Shown piece after piece: positions 1-7,766 of a DNA stretch of 64,000 nucleotides. Every line of letters begins with the position of its first letter. Position 1 is the first letter of the stretch. The stretch comes from Bog-473 sp963721585. GTDB taxonomy: Bacteria; Actinomycetota; Acidimicrobiia; Acidimicrobiales; RAAP-2. The stretch lies in NCBI GenBank assembly GCA_963721585.1, contig CAVRJN010000008.1, forward strand, positions 1,240,001-1,304,000. The letters are read 5' to 3'. The notes under the pieces are model-generated. The model saw nothing but the letters and a program-made list of their open reading frames with translations, searched no databases and was not told the DNA's origin. Both the position numbers and the translations under genes were made by a program.

Positions 1-973
1 CCAGAGAACGCCCCGTGAGGCGGAGGAACACATCCTCGAGCGTCGAACGGCGCACGAGTGTGGCACGGGCGACGTGCCCCATGCGGGCCACCTCTGCCAG
101 CGCGGTGTCACCGTCATCGGTGTAGAGAAGGATGCGGTCGGGCAGCACTTCCTGGCGCTCCGCCAACGCCGTCAGAGACGGCGCAACCTCCTCGTGCTGG
201 CCGGGAGCGAAGCGCAGCTCGACTACCTCCCTCGTCGAGTACTTCTCAATCAACTGGCGCGGCGTGCCCTCAGCGGCGAACCGGCCCTTGTCCATGACGA
301 CGAGACGGTCGCAGAGCTGCTCGGCTTCATCCATGTAGTGCGTGGTGATCACCAGCGTCACTCCGTCCTGCTTCAGGCGATACAGCCGGTCCCAGAGCAG
401 GTGGCGGGCCTGCGGGTCGAGGCCGGTCGTCGGCTCGTCGAGGATGAGCAGGTCCGGGTCCGAGATCAGGGCGCACGCGATGGTCAGACGTCGCTTCATG
501 CCTCCCGACAAGGGATCGACCCGATCGTTGGCCCGCTCGGTCAACTGGGCAAACTCGAGCAGCTGCTCGGCCCGCTCGCGGATCACCTTCTTGGGCATGT
601 CGAAGTAGCGCCCGTAGATCATCAAGTTGTCGAGCACCGTGAGCTCCAGGTCCAGCGAGTCCTCCTGAGGCACCAGGCCCATCCGGGACCGAATGCGGGA
701 ACCGTCCTTCGACGGATCCATCCCGAGCACGCGCAGCGTGCCCCCACTGAGCGGGCTGATGCACGAGATCATCCGCATGGTCGACGTCTTGCCGGCCCCG
801 TTGGGTCCGAGAAAGCCGAACGACTCGCCCTTAGCGATGGTGAAATCGACCCCGTCCACGGCGACGAAATCGCCGAAGCGCTTGACGAGCCCGCGTGCCT
901 CCACCATGGGAGACGTCGCCGCGCCATCCGGCGCGCCCATCCCTGTGGGCTCCGGACCCGGGACGTCAGTCAT
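1..973 (-). CDS. ABC transporter ATP-binding protein, DrrA-like, truncated by window edge
   Basis: This is the ATPase subunit of an export-type ABC transporter that would power a membrane permease lying beyond the window edge. The frame runs open from an ATG at 973 to base 1 with no stop, giving about 324 visible residues. The Walker A motif GPNGAGKT, the signature LSGGMKRR, the Walker B segment LLILDEPTTGLDP and the H-loop TTHYMDEAEQL are all present in order. The C-terminal extension after the H-loop, ending near LEDVFLRLTG, is characteristic of the daunorubicin-resistance (DrrA/CcmA) subgroup. An in-frame second ATG lies 11 codons downstream. Substrate cannot be inferred. The call as an ABC ATPase is firm; the DrrA subgroup is likely. 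Confidence 0.93.
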   Translation of the reverse strand, partial: MTDVPGPEPTGMGAPDGAATSPMVEARGLVKRFGDFVAVDGVDFTIAKGESFGFLGPNGAGKTSTMRMISCISPLSGGTLRVLGMDPSKDGSRIRSRMGLVPQEDSLDLELTVLDNLMIYGRYFDMPKKVIRERAEQLLEFAQLTERANDRVDPLSGGMKRRLTIACALISDPDLLILDEPTTGLDPQARHLLWDRLYRLKQDGVTLVITTHYMDEAEQLCDRLVVMDKGRFAAEGTPRQLIEKYSTREVVELRFAPGQHEEVAPSLTALAERQEVLPDRILLYTDDGDTALAEVARMGHVARATLVRRSTLEDVFLRLTGRSL

Positions 974-1372
974 CGGCGAGGAATGTGACGTCATCGTCAG
1001 GGAACGATACCGTGCGGCTGGGGAGCCCACCGCAGGCGGAAGGCCACGTCGGTGGCTGGGAATGGACTGGGACTGGCAGTTCCGCCCCGGGGTCCCATAG
1101 GGCTCGACGAGGGGCCGGGTCCTCTCGGCCTGAGCCGCAGGATCTGACGCGTGGAGGTCGATGCGCCGCAACAGCGAGCTCTTCGATTGCGACGCGAACA
1201 GCGGGCAGATCTCCCTCGACCACGGACGGATGCGAATCCTCAGCTGAAGACCGCGTGGCGGCTGGACACTGCTCACGCCCCCTTTGACGTTCTCTTAACG
1301 CCGAGCCGGAGAGTGTTCACATTCTATTTCTTCCAGACGGCAGAAAATCGCGTCAGCAACGGAGGTGCGCCG
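974..1372. other. Intergenic region between ABC ATPase and broken universal stress gene
   Basis: No convincing gene is seen here. It separates two divergent genes, so promoters for both must lie in it. The eight-base palindrome TGACGTCA sits at 986-993, just upstream of the ABC gene start. A GGAGGTG ribosome-binding site lies at 1361-1367, directly before the universal stress gene. Confidence 0.5.
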
Positions 1373-1902
1373 ATGCAGGATCGACTGCTGTGCGCAATTG
1401 ACCAATTCGAGTCTGGCCAGTCCGCCCTGGACTTCGTTGCGGGCGCGGCGTCGGTGAACGACACCAGCGTCAGGGTGCTGCACCTACGCGAGGTACCGCG
1501 GATGACTCGTGCCCTGCCGCTCGAAACACCCGATGAGGCCGAGAATTGGTACGCGGCGCAGTGCTGATGCTGGGGAAGCTGGGCATCGCAGCCGAAGGTA
1601 GATCGCTCTCAGTGCTGCAGGAGCATGTGGCGCGGCGGATTGTGGATGAGGCGGTGCTCTGGAAGTGCCAGGCAATCGTCGTTGGATCCCGGCGCGTTCG
1701 CGGGATTACAAGGCTCTCGGGTCGCGGTGTCAGGGAGCGGATCCTGAGGCGGTCGGCTCTACCGGTGTTCGTCGCCCCCGCAGCCGACAACGGGGTCCGC
1801 TGGCGTCAGAGGTACAGGTCTCAGCAGGATCAATCCGCGATCACCTCCCGTGAGCGTGTCCACCACAGTGCCGACGGCCCCTGGCATCGGGAAGCCAGAT
1901 AG
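1373..1902 (+). pseudogene. Universal stress protein (UspA family), frameshifted
   Basis: Reading starts at ATG 1373 behind a GGAGGTG site at 1361-1367. The first frame encodes a typical Usp N-terminus (DRLLCAIDQFESGQSALDF, then VRVLHLRE) and stops at 1567. The rest of the domain continues in another frame from about 1546, with the nucleotide-binding signature IVVGSRRVRG followed by the G-x9-G element and the terminal strand ALPVFVAP. Joining both frames near 1541-1550 gives one complete Usp domain, so a single indel separates the halves. The C-terminal tail after VAP is longer than usual. Usp proteins bind ATP or act in stress and dormancy responses; nothing shows the specific role here. Either the gene is recently broken or the sequence has an indel error. 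Confidence 0.75.
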
Positions 1903-1911
1903 GCGGTGAGC

Positions 1912-2151
1912 ATGGCGATGATCGGGCTGAACACCGGCACACTATTGATCTACGGCCTCTCCTTCATCGTGGTCATCTGGTGCGTTGTCGACGTGACGAG
2001 AAGGCCAACCGACCAGCTGCCACGAGGCAAGAAGGTGATGTGGCTCCTCGCTTCGCTGTTGGGTTGGTTTCTCTTTGGGATCATCGGTGAAGCGATTGCC
2101 GTGTTCTATCTGGTCGGTCCACGTCGAAGAATGAACGCTCAGAGGCGGTAG
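1912..2151 (+). CDS. Small two-helix membrane protein, PLDc_N-like
   Basis: This protein of about 79 residues has two hydrophobic segments (roughly residues 10-25 and 42-65) separated by a basic loop with RRPTDQLPRGKK, and ends in an Arg-rich tail. The pattern resembles the phospholipase D nuclease N-terminal (PLDc_N) domain found alone in many small actinobacterial membrane proteins, whose function is unknown. I chose ATG 1912 because AGGCGG ends five bases upstream; a GTG at 1906 in the same frame would add two residues. It begins immediately after the broken universal stress gene and may be co-transcribed with it. Membrane location is well supported; family assignment is moderate. Confidence 0.6.
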   Translation: MAMIGLNTGTLLIYGLSFIVVIWCVVDVTRRPTDQLPRGKKVMWLLASLLGWFLFGIIGEAIAVFYLVGPRRRMNAQRR

Positions 2152-3096
2152 GCCGTATGACGCGACGCGAGACCTACCGGGATCTCCTTCGCTTGGATGC
2201 AAGCTGGCGATAACCCGAACCCACACTATGAACATCAAGTGAGAGCACCGTGAGCGCTCTTGGACGACTCGGGTGCACACCTTGATATGAGCGCCAGGGC
2301 CGGTCGGGCACGCGAGACGTCCGGTCTGCTCCAGGTGGAGGCGCCTGCTGCCAGACCCCTGTCGGCAGATGTGTCGTGAAGTGAGGAGATCTCCGACCGC
2401 CGATCAGGCCGACGTTGCAACTCCCGCTCGTCGGACAGAGTAGCTCGAGGGGAATCCCCTAGCGTTGGCCGCGGATTCCCAATCGAGTTATCGCAACCTG
2501 TTTTCAGATCCGAACCGGGGGGGCCATCCTGGAATCGGATTCGACTTCTGCTCGAGATGTTGCTGAGTAGAACTCTTGCACCCAGAAGCCGAAGAGGGGC
2601 GCCAATTCCTCGTCGAGCCGCGACCAGAATTTTTCGGCCTCCGGAGTTCGCTTTGTTCGTCCGAACATCGATGTCACCGCTTTCGACCGAGAGCATGAAC
2701 CGGACTGGTCATGGACAGGGGCGTCATGCAGATCCTTTCAATAGGTCGATCTCTTCGAGAAGCTCTTTTCCACGCGTCCGTTGGAGCGCCCCAACGTGAA
2801 CGCCTTTCTGGCGAATGATGCTCACGACTGCCCGTCCTGTTCTTGGGCATTCTGGCCTGGTCTATGGATCGTGATGGTCGTGGCTTTACCCTGGTGCGCC
2901 CTGCCATTGTCGTCGTAGTGCGGCATGATCAAAGACGTCCTCTCGCACAGCCCGTTGCATTGAGGATGACCGCGTCACCCTGCCTCTCACTAGGGAAAAA
3001 GGTCCTGATCTGGTGCCAGCGGTTCGGGCCGTCAGGGTGGGGGTGTTCCACCAGATCGCTGAGACTACGACCGCCGTGGCGCTTCAGGCCCAACCT
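2152..3096. other. Gene-poor region with short open-frame remnants
   Basis: About 0.95 kb without a convincing full gene, and visibly less GC-biased than its neighbours. Several frames are open by chance but read as low-complexity Arg/Ser/Pro shadows. On the minus strand two short frames look protein-like: 2724-2825 (34 codons, ending KELLEEIDLLKGSA) and 2504-2668 (54 codons, annotated separately). They may be remnants of a decayed gene. No repeat, tRNA or insertion-sequence end was recognised. Confidence 0.45.
2504..2668 (-). CDS. Possible short or truncated protein, unknown function
   Basis: This 54-codon frame from ATG 2668 begins MFGRTKRTPEAEKFW and continues with SRLDEELAPLFGFWVQEFY. 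Its amino-acid composition is balanced, amphipathic and acidic/aromatic, unlike the Arg/Pro-rich shadows around it. It then degenerates and stops at 2504. This looks like the first 45 or so residues of a genuine protein followed by a break. Another protein-like short frame ends 55 bases upstream on the same strand (2724-2825). No clear Shine-Dalgarno sequence is seen and no family was recognised. It could be chance. Confidence 0.25.
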   Translation of the reverse strand: MFGRTKRTPEAEKFWSRLDEELAPLFGFWVQEFYSATSRAEVESDSRMAPPVRI

Positions 3097-3969
3097 TCAG
3101 ACGGCGGCGAGCTCCGCATTGGCGACGATCGCATCGGTGACCACGCCCCACAGAGCTTCGGGCAGGTCATGGCCCATACCCGGGATGGTGAGCAACCTGG
3201 ACCCCGGAACGGCGGCCGCCGTGGCCTCGCCACCGCTGACGGTGACGAGCGGATCGGCTTCTCCGTGCACCACGAGGAACGGGATGCCGACACCGTGCAG
3301 GCCTTCGGTGCGATCCGGCGAGCCGAGGATGGCTCCGAGCTGGCGGGCCGTGCCTTCGGGGCAGTACGAACGGTCGTACGCCGCTGCGGCTCGTTCCCGC
3401 AGTATGCGCTTGTCAGTCGGGTAACCCGGCGAACCGATGACGAGACTCCCCTCGACGCTCGCTTGGATCGCTTCCTCCCGGCTGGTCGCCACCGGTCGCA
3501 GCAGCGCGGTCATCGCCTCGCCGGTGGGCGCTCCGACCGAACGATCCCCCGTCGACGACATGATGGAGCTGGCACTGAGGAGGATCTCTGCGTGGTTGAT
3601 GACAAGGGCCTGGGTGATCATGCCTCCCATGGAGACGCCGACCACGTGCGCCGTGTCGATGCCCAGCGCCGCGAGGAGTGCCGCCGCGTCGTCCGCCATG
3701 TCCTCTATCCGGTAGGGGGCCGAGGAGAGGTCGGCGCCCGTGAACAGTGCCGCGATATCCGGCAATCCTTCGAATTTGGTTGACAGCCCGCTGTCGCGGT
3801 TGTCGAACAGGATCACGAAGAAGCCACGCTGCCTGAGTCCGTCGACGAACCCCTTCGGCCACGTCGTGAGCTGTGCGCCCAGGCCCATGACGAGGAGCAG
3901 CGCCGGATCCGAAGGATCACCCTCGGTGACGTACTCGATCTCGATCCCGTTGACGTTGGCCTGCGGCAC
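3097..3969 (-). CDS. Alpha/beta-fold hydrolase
   Basis: A complete alpha/beta hydrolase of about 290 residues. The nucleophile elbow GVSMGG carries Ser near residue 113, the catalytic acid is likely in VVHGEADPLV, and the catalytic His is in GMGHDLPEAL near the C-terminus. The oxyanion region follows LLVMGLGAQ and the FDNRDSGLS segment is typical of the epoxide-hydrolase/haloperoxidase-like branch, often annotated as lipase or esterase. I chose GTG 3969 because AAGGAG lies about six bases upstream; a TTG two codons earlier is possible. No signal peptide, so it is probably cytoplasmic. It is flanked by unrelated genes and the substrate is unknown. Confidence 0.9.
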   Translation of the reverse strand: MPQANVNGIEIEYVTEGDPSDPALLLVMGLGAQLTTWPKGFVDGLRQRGFFVILFDNRDSGLSTKFEGLPDIAALFTGADLSSAPYRIEDMADDAAALLAALGIDTAHVVGVSMGGMITQALVINHAEILLSASSIMSSTGDRSVGAPTGEAMTALLRPVATSREEAIQASVEGSLVIGSPGYPTDKRILRERAAAAYDRSYCPEGTARQLGAILGSPDRTEGLHGVGIPFLVVHGEADPLVTVSGGEATAAAVPGSRLLTIPGMGHDLPEALWGVVTDAIVANAELAAV

Positions 3970-4022
3970 GGACAACTCCTTTCGGCGAGGCTTCTGCCTG
4001 AATTCCTACCAGGCGGCCGGAC

Positions 4023-4658
4023 TCAGCGTGTCATTCCTTCCGCCGGCGCGGCCGAGCCGGCCCCGGGATGACGAGAACCCCGAAAACGCGGCCCGATCTC
4101 GAGACCGACCAGAACTGATTCCACCGAGGCCACGCACACGACAAACAGCGGGAAGGCCACTACATCGAACGTCCAATGATCCACTGTCAACAAGAGGATG
4201 ACCATGCTGATGACAGCACCAATGTAGGAGTGCACCGTCTCGGACCCGGGGTGGGTCCAGCTCTTCATCAACGTCGGTATCCCGGCCAGGAAGTCGGCCG
4301 CGATGGCGGCGGAGATCGCCAAGACGCCGTCGCGGGTTACGAGCCAGACGACTGTGCCGATGACCGAGACCACGCCGCACGCATAGTCCATCCGCCGCAC
4401 CTTCCACACCGAGGCGGAATTGTGGAACGAGCCGATGAAGATCAGCAAGGGCATGAACCCCACCATGAACGTCGGCAGGGTGCGCAGGCCTACGCCTTCG
4501 TTGAACTCGACTGCGGCGGCAAGCAGGGGCGCGACAGCCCAGAGCAACCACGTAACCCGATTGGGCTGCGTCGTTCCCCGCAAGGTGTCTCGCAGATATA
4601 CGGCGGCGCCTGCCGCGCCGATTGCGCTGCCCAGGAAAATCCAATTCTCGTTGATCAC
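4023..4658 (-). CDS. Conserved multi-pass membrane protein, unknown function
   Basis: A 211-residue integral membrane protein with about six or seven hydrophobic segments. It has the recognisable segment TTQPNRVTWLLWAVAPL after the first helix, a pattern reminiscent of SWEET/PQ-loop-like conserved hypothetical proteins in actinobacteria. The C-terminal 25 residues are polar and Pro/Gly/Ala-rich and probably cytoplasmic. Translation starts at a GTG (4658). The gene lies divergently from the DipZ gene across a short region of about 110-150 bases and 50 bases from the convergent end of nothing else; no operon partner is evident. Transport function is possible but not shown. Confidence 0.7.
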   Translation of the reverse strand: MINENWIFLGSAIGAAGAAVYLRDTLRGTTQPNRVTWLLWAVAPLLAAAVEFNEGVGLRTLPTFMVGFMPLLIFIGSFHNSASVWKVRRMDYACGVVSVIGTVVWLVTRDGVLAISAAIAADFLAGIPTLMKSWTHPGSETVHSYIGAVISMVILLLTVDHWTFDVVAFPLFVVCVASVESVLVGLEIGPRFRGSRHPGAGSAAPAEGMTR

Positions 4659-4773
4659 CGTTTCACAGTCTGCAGTGTGGCGAGCCTGCCGTCATCCATC
4701 GAGGGTGACACCCCCCGTGGGATGCCAGGCCGCTAGGTTCGAGCGAGAAGACAGTCCAGGAGGAGATGCGCAC

Positions 4774-4815
4774 ATGGCCACCCACGGATCGCAGCGGAGC
4801 GACTCTCATGGGTGA
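4774..4815 (+). other. Possible leader peptide overlapping the DipZ start
   Basis: A perfect AGGAGG lies at 4758-4763, ten bases before ATG 4774. That ATG opens a 13-residue frame (MATHGSQRSDSHG) whose TGA at 4813-4815 overlaps the DipZ ATG at 4808. This geometry would allow translational coupling. The alternative is that the strong site serves the in-frame ATG at 4766, only two bases away, which is too close for normal initiation. Confidence 0.3.
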
Positions 4816-6622
4816 GCTCCTCGTCATTGCGTTCCTCGGTGGACTGATCACGGGGCTGTCTCCCTGCATCGTTCCCGTCATTCCCGTCGTCATGGCCGGG
4901 GGATCGACCGGAACGAGCAAGTGGCGGCCCTACGTGATCATCGCCGGGCTGGTGGTGAGCTTCAGCCTCTCCGTCCTCTTCGCCAGTTCATTGCTCAGTT
5001 TCCTCCACCTGCCCCAGGACCTCCTGTTCTGGCTGGGCGTGACCCTGCTCGGCCTGCTGTCGGTCGGCCTTCTGATCCCCAAGATCGGCGAGCTCATTGA
5101 GCGGCCCTTCACCCGTCTGGGCGCATCGCGCTACGCCAACCAAGGGGGCGGCTTCGTTCTGGGCTTGAGTCTCGGGCTGGTCTTCGTGCCATGCGCCGGA
5201 CCGGTCCTCACCGCAATTTCGGTGGCGGCCGCTCACCACCATGCGGGCGCGTCCTCGCTCCTGGTGACGCTCTTCTACGCGCTTGGTGTCACCATCCCGC
5301 TCCTCGTGCTCGCGGTGGTCGCCCAACGCGCCACGACATCCTGGTCCTCGCTTCGCAGCCACCTCCCGACGGTCCGCAAGGTGGCCGGTGTCGTTCTGGG
5401 CGTTGCCACATTGGCCATCGCCTTCAACTGGCTCGGTGCCCTGCAGCGCGACGTTCCCGGCTACACGAGCGCCCTCGAGGATCACATCGAATCGACCGGT
5501 TCCGCCTGCACGCAGCTGCAACACCTCAGCGGCGAGCACCAGAACCAGTTCGCGGCCGCCAACGCCCACCTGGAGGGGAAGAAGGCGACCTGCGCGGCAA
5601 CCGACGAGGGCAATTCACAGAGTGGCCACCTGACGGCGGGGGCGACGACGACCACCACGACCAACCCCTCCGCTCCGGCATCACCGAAGAAGGTGCCGGT
5701 GTTCATGGCCAGCAAGACCGATCTCCCGAATCTGGGTCGGGCTCCGAACTTCACCGGGATCACAGCGTGGTTCAACACTCCCGGGAACGATCCGTTGACG
5801 CTGAGTGAACTGCGCGGCAAGGTGGTACTCATCGATTTCTGGACGTACTCGTGCATCAACTGCCAGCGCGCACTCCCCCACGTGGAGGGTTGGTACAACG
5901 ACTACAAGAACGACGGCCTGGTCGTGGTGGGCGTGTCGGCACCGGAATTCGCCTTTGAGCATGTGGTCTCCAACGTCGTGAGCGCCGCGGGCAGCCTCGG
6001 CATCGACTACCCCGTCGCCGTGGACGACAACCTGGCGACATGGGACGCCTATAACAACGAGTACTGGCCGGCGGAGTACCTCATCGACCCCACGGGCACA
6101 GTGCGCGCCTATGACTTCGGGGAAGGCGGCTACGACGGGATGGAGAACAACATCAGGATGCTCCTCACAGCCAACGGTGTCACTGACCTTCCGCCGCGGA
6201 CCGACGTGACCAATAAGACGCCGACCAACGACCTCACGCCGGAGAGCTATGTGGGCGACGATCGCCTGGACAACGCGGTCGGGACCGCCGTGGTGCCGGA
6301 CAAGGCGATCGTGTACCACCCGCCGTCGACCATTCCCGCCAACAGCCTTGCCTTCGGCGGCACATGGACGGAACACAGCGAGGAGGCGACGGCCGGCAGC
6401 AACGCAACACTCGGTCTGCAGTTCACTGCGGACGATGTCTATCTCGTGATGAGTGGAAACGGCACGGTCGGGGTGTCGTACAACGGCAAATATCTGAAGA
6501 CGGTGCCGGTCTCGGGAATCCCCAAGCTCTACACGCTGTTCTCCGGGAACGTGCTGCAAAACGGCACACTCACGTTGACGGTGTCGCCAGGACTGCAGGC
6601 CTACGACTTCACTTTCGGGTAG
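4808..6622 (+). CDS. dipZ: DipZ-like fused CcdA/thioredoxin-domain thiol-disulfide protein
   Basis: This 604-residue membrane protein moves reducing equivalents from the cytoplasm to extracytoplasmic thiols. The N-terminal CcdA/DsbD transmembrane module (about residues 1-230) carries the paired cysteines in LSPCIVPV (Cys20) and VPCAGPV (Cys129). After a Thr/Pro-rich linker comes a periplasmic-type thioredoxin/TlpA domain with active site SCINCQR (Cys349, Cys352), the cis-Pro region YWPAEYLI, and a C-terminal beta-rich domain as in mycobacterial DipZ. Start 4808 places the first transmembrane helix at the N-terminus; the in-frame ATG 4766 would add a polar 14-residue extension. It probably supports cytochrome c maturation or oxidative-stress defence, though no cytochrome genes are nearby. 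Confidence 0.92.
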   Translation: MGELLVIAFLGGLITGLSPCIVPVIPVVMAGGSTGTSKWRPYVIIAGLVVSFSLSVLFASSLLSFLHLPQDLLFWLGVTLLGLLSVGLLIPKIGELIERPFTRLGASRYANQGGGFVLGLSLGLVFVPCAGPVLTAISVAAAHHHAGASSLLVTLFYALGVTIPLLVLAVVAQRATTSWSSLRSHLPTVRKVAGVVLGVATLAIAFNWLGALQRDVPGYTSALEDHIESTGSACTQLQHLSGEHQNQFAAANAHLEGKKATCAATDEGNSQSGHLTAGATTTTTTNPSAPASPKKVPVFMASKTDLPNLGRAPNFTGITAWFNTPGNDPLTLSELRGKVVLIDFWTYSCINCQRALPHVEGWYNDYKNDGLVVVGVSAPEFAFEHVVSNVVSAAGSLGIDYPVAVDDNLATWDAYNNEYWPAEYLIDPTGTVRAYDFGEGGYDGMENNIRMLLTANGVTDLPPRTDVTNKTPTNDLTPESYVGDDRLDNAVGTAVVPDKAIVYHPPSTIPANSLAFGGTWTEHSEEATAGSNATLGLQFTADDVYLVMSGNGTVGVSYNGKYLKTVPVSGIPKLYTLFSGNVLQNGTLTLTVSPGLQAYDFTFG

Positions 6623-6650
6623 GACCAGCGCATCGCACCTCTCGATTCGG

Positions 6651-6677
6651 AACGGCTGCATGTGGGTATGAGCCGTT
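6651..6677 (+). terminator. Hairpin downstream of dipZ
   Basis: AACGGCT at 6651-6657 pairs perfectly with AGCCGTT at 6671-6677. CAT/ATG can add further pairs within the loop. It sits 28 bases after the dipZ stop and is followed by an A-rich rather than U-rich stretch on this strand, so intrinsic termination is only possible. It also precedes the CsbD remnant. Confidence 0.35.
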
Positions 6678-6703
6678 GACAATAAAAGAAAAAGAGGAGG
6701 CGC

Positions 6704-6894
6704 ATAGCGGGACTCGAAGACAAGGCACGAAACACAGCGGATACGGGCGAGGCAAGACAAAGGACATCGTCGGGCGCGCCACGGGCGACAACGACCGCGA
6801 GACCGAGGAAAGGCTGAGCAGGTGGTCGGTCACCTCAAGCAGGCGGGCGAGAAGGTCAAGGATGCGGCGCGAAGCGCTCGAACGATCAGAAGTA
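6704..6894 (+). pseudogene. CsbD-family stress protein remnant, two or more frameshifts
   Basis: CsbD proteins are small (about 60-residue), highly charged general-stress proteins. Three consecutive frames here reconstruct one. Behind AGGAGG at 6695-6700 comes AGLEDKARNTADTGE, then after one shift GKTKDIVGRATGDNDRETEE, then after a second shift AEQVVGHLKQAGEKVKDAAR. The order and spacing match the CsbD family. The codon at the expected start is ATA rather than ATG, and no clean stop is found in the last frame, so at least two indels plus a start change have accumulated. The remnant overlaps the 3' end of the minus-strand phosphotransferase gene. True decay is the simplest reading, although sequencing error could contribute. 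Confidence 0.7.
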
Positions 6895-7764
6895 ACCGGC
6901 ATCGCGGCAGCGCGCGACCTGGGCGAGCCAGTGCTCGACTTCGTCGTCGCTGCCGCGCCGGATGGGCCAGTCCAACATTCGGATGAAGAGATGACCCAGG
7001 TAGGCGGTGCGGCGAACAGGCGGGAGCGGGTGCAGCGCCCGGTGGTAGAGGTCACGGCGAAGATCTGGCGCGCAGGGAACGGTGCTACTGCTCAGCGCTA
7101 GCGCGACGAGGTCGAAGGCGGCGTCGCCCACGGCGCAGAAGTCCGTGTCGACGACGGCGGAGAGCCGTTCACCCCGGACGAGAAGGTTCCCGAGATGCAG
7201 GTCCCAGTGGACGATGTCGCGTGCTCGAAGCTCATCCGGATCCACTCGGGCGCCAAACGCTTCGATCTCCTCCACCAGGGCAGTGGTTCGGGCGTCGTAG
7301 TCGCGCAGCGAATCGTGCACGCAGTACGTCCGCCCGCCCTCCACCAGGGTCCGGATCAGGCGCTGCGCCCAGCGGTCCCCGGCACCATCCTCCCCGAGGT
7401 CCATCCTCCTGGCATGCAGCTGGAGCAACTCGTCCGCCAATCCGGACGTGAGAGTGCGGATCGGGGTTCCGGCCATGTAGGACTGCAGCACGAGCAGGCA
7501 ACCCGGAGCCTCAATGGTGCATTGCCGTGGAACGGGCCAGCCCGCCTCGGTCCGCAGGCGTTCCGCCAGTTCCACACCCTCCCGGCGCAGCCTTTGCGAG
7601 TCGGGATCCGTCTCCCATTTGAGGACCATCTGCTCCGCATCAGACCCACGCCGCACGGCGTGCGCTCCGGTCTCACCGCCGCTGAGGCGGCCCACCAATT
7701 CGTACGGGTCACCCGTCGTCTCCTGCAGCAGCGCAACCGCCTGCTCGACGTTGGGGCTCTCCAT
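6886..7764 (-). CDS. APH-family phosphotransferase
   Basis: A 292-residue aminoglycoside-phosphotransferase/choline-kinase fold protein. The catalytic loop is DIVHWDLHLGNLLV (Asp and Asn of the HxDxxxxN pattern) and the metal-binding motif is AVVDTDFCAVGDAAFD. The N-lobe has a weakly glycine-rich strand and Lys in MVLKWETD. I chose ATG 7764 because it lies just two bases after the stop of the upstream acyl-CoA ligase; an ATG at 7797 would overlap that gene. The pairing with an acyl-CoA ligase suggests metabolism of a small phosphorylated metabolite or acyl intermediate, as with ACAD10-like proteins, rather than antibiotic resistance, but this is inference. The 3' end touches the CsbD remnant. 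Confidence 0.85.
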   Translation of the reverse strand: MESPNVEQAVALLQETTGDPYELVGRLSGGETGAHAVRRGSDAEQMVLKWETDPDSQRLRREGVELAERLRTEAGWPVPRQCTIEAPGCLLVLQSYMAGTPIRTLTSGLADELLQLHARRMDLGEDGAGDRWAQRLIRTLVEGGRTYCVHDSLRDYDARTTALVEEIEAFGARVDPDELRARDIVHWDLHLGNLLVRGERLSAVVDTDFCAVGDAAFDLVALALSSSTVPCAPDLRRDLYHRALHPLPPVRRTAYLGHLFIRMLDWPIRRGSDDEVEHWLAQVARCRDAGYF

Positions 7765-7766
7765 GC

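Noticed and set aside
74..988. A 304-codon plus-strand frame at the window start.
   Set aside because: It is the antisense of an ABC ATPase with complete Walker and signature motifs.
986..993. TGACGTCA palindrome upstream of the ABC gene as an operator.
   Set aside because: A single eight-base palindrome with no extended symmetry or repeats; likely by chance.
6886..7764. Aminoglycoside resistance function for the APH-family gene.
   Set aside because: The fold is shared by many metabolic kinases, and the gene is coupled to an acyl-CoA ligase rather than to resistance genes.
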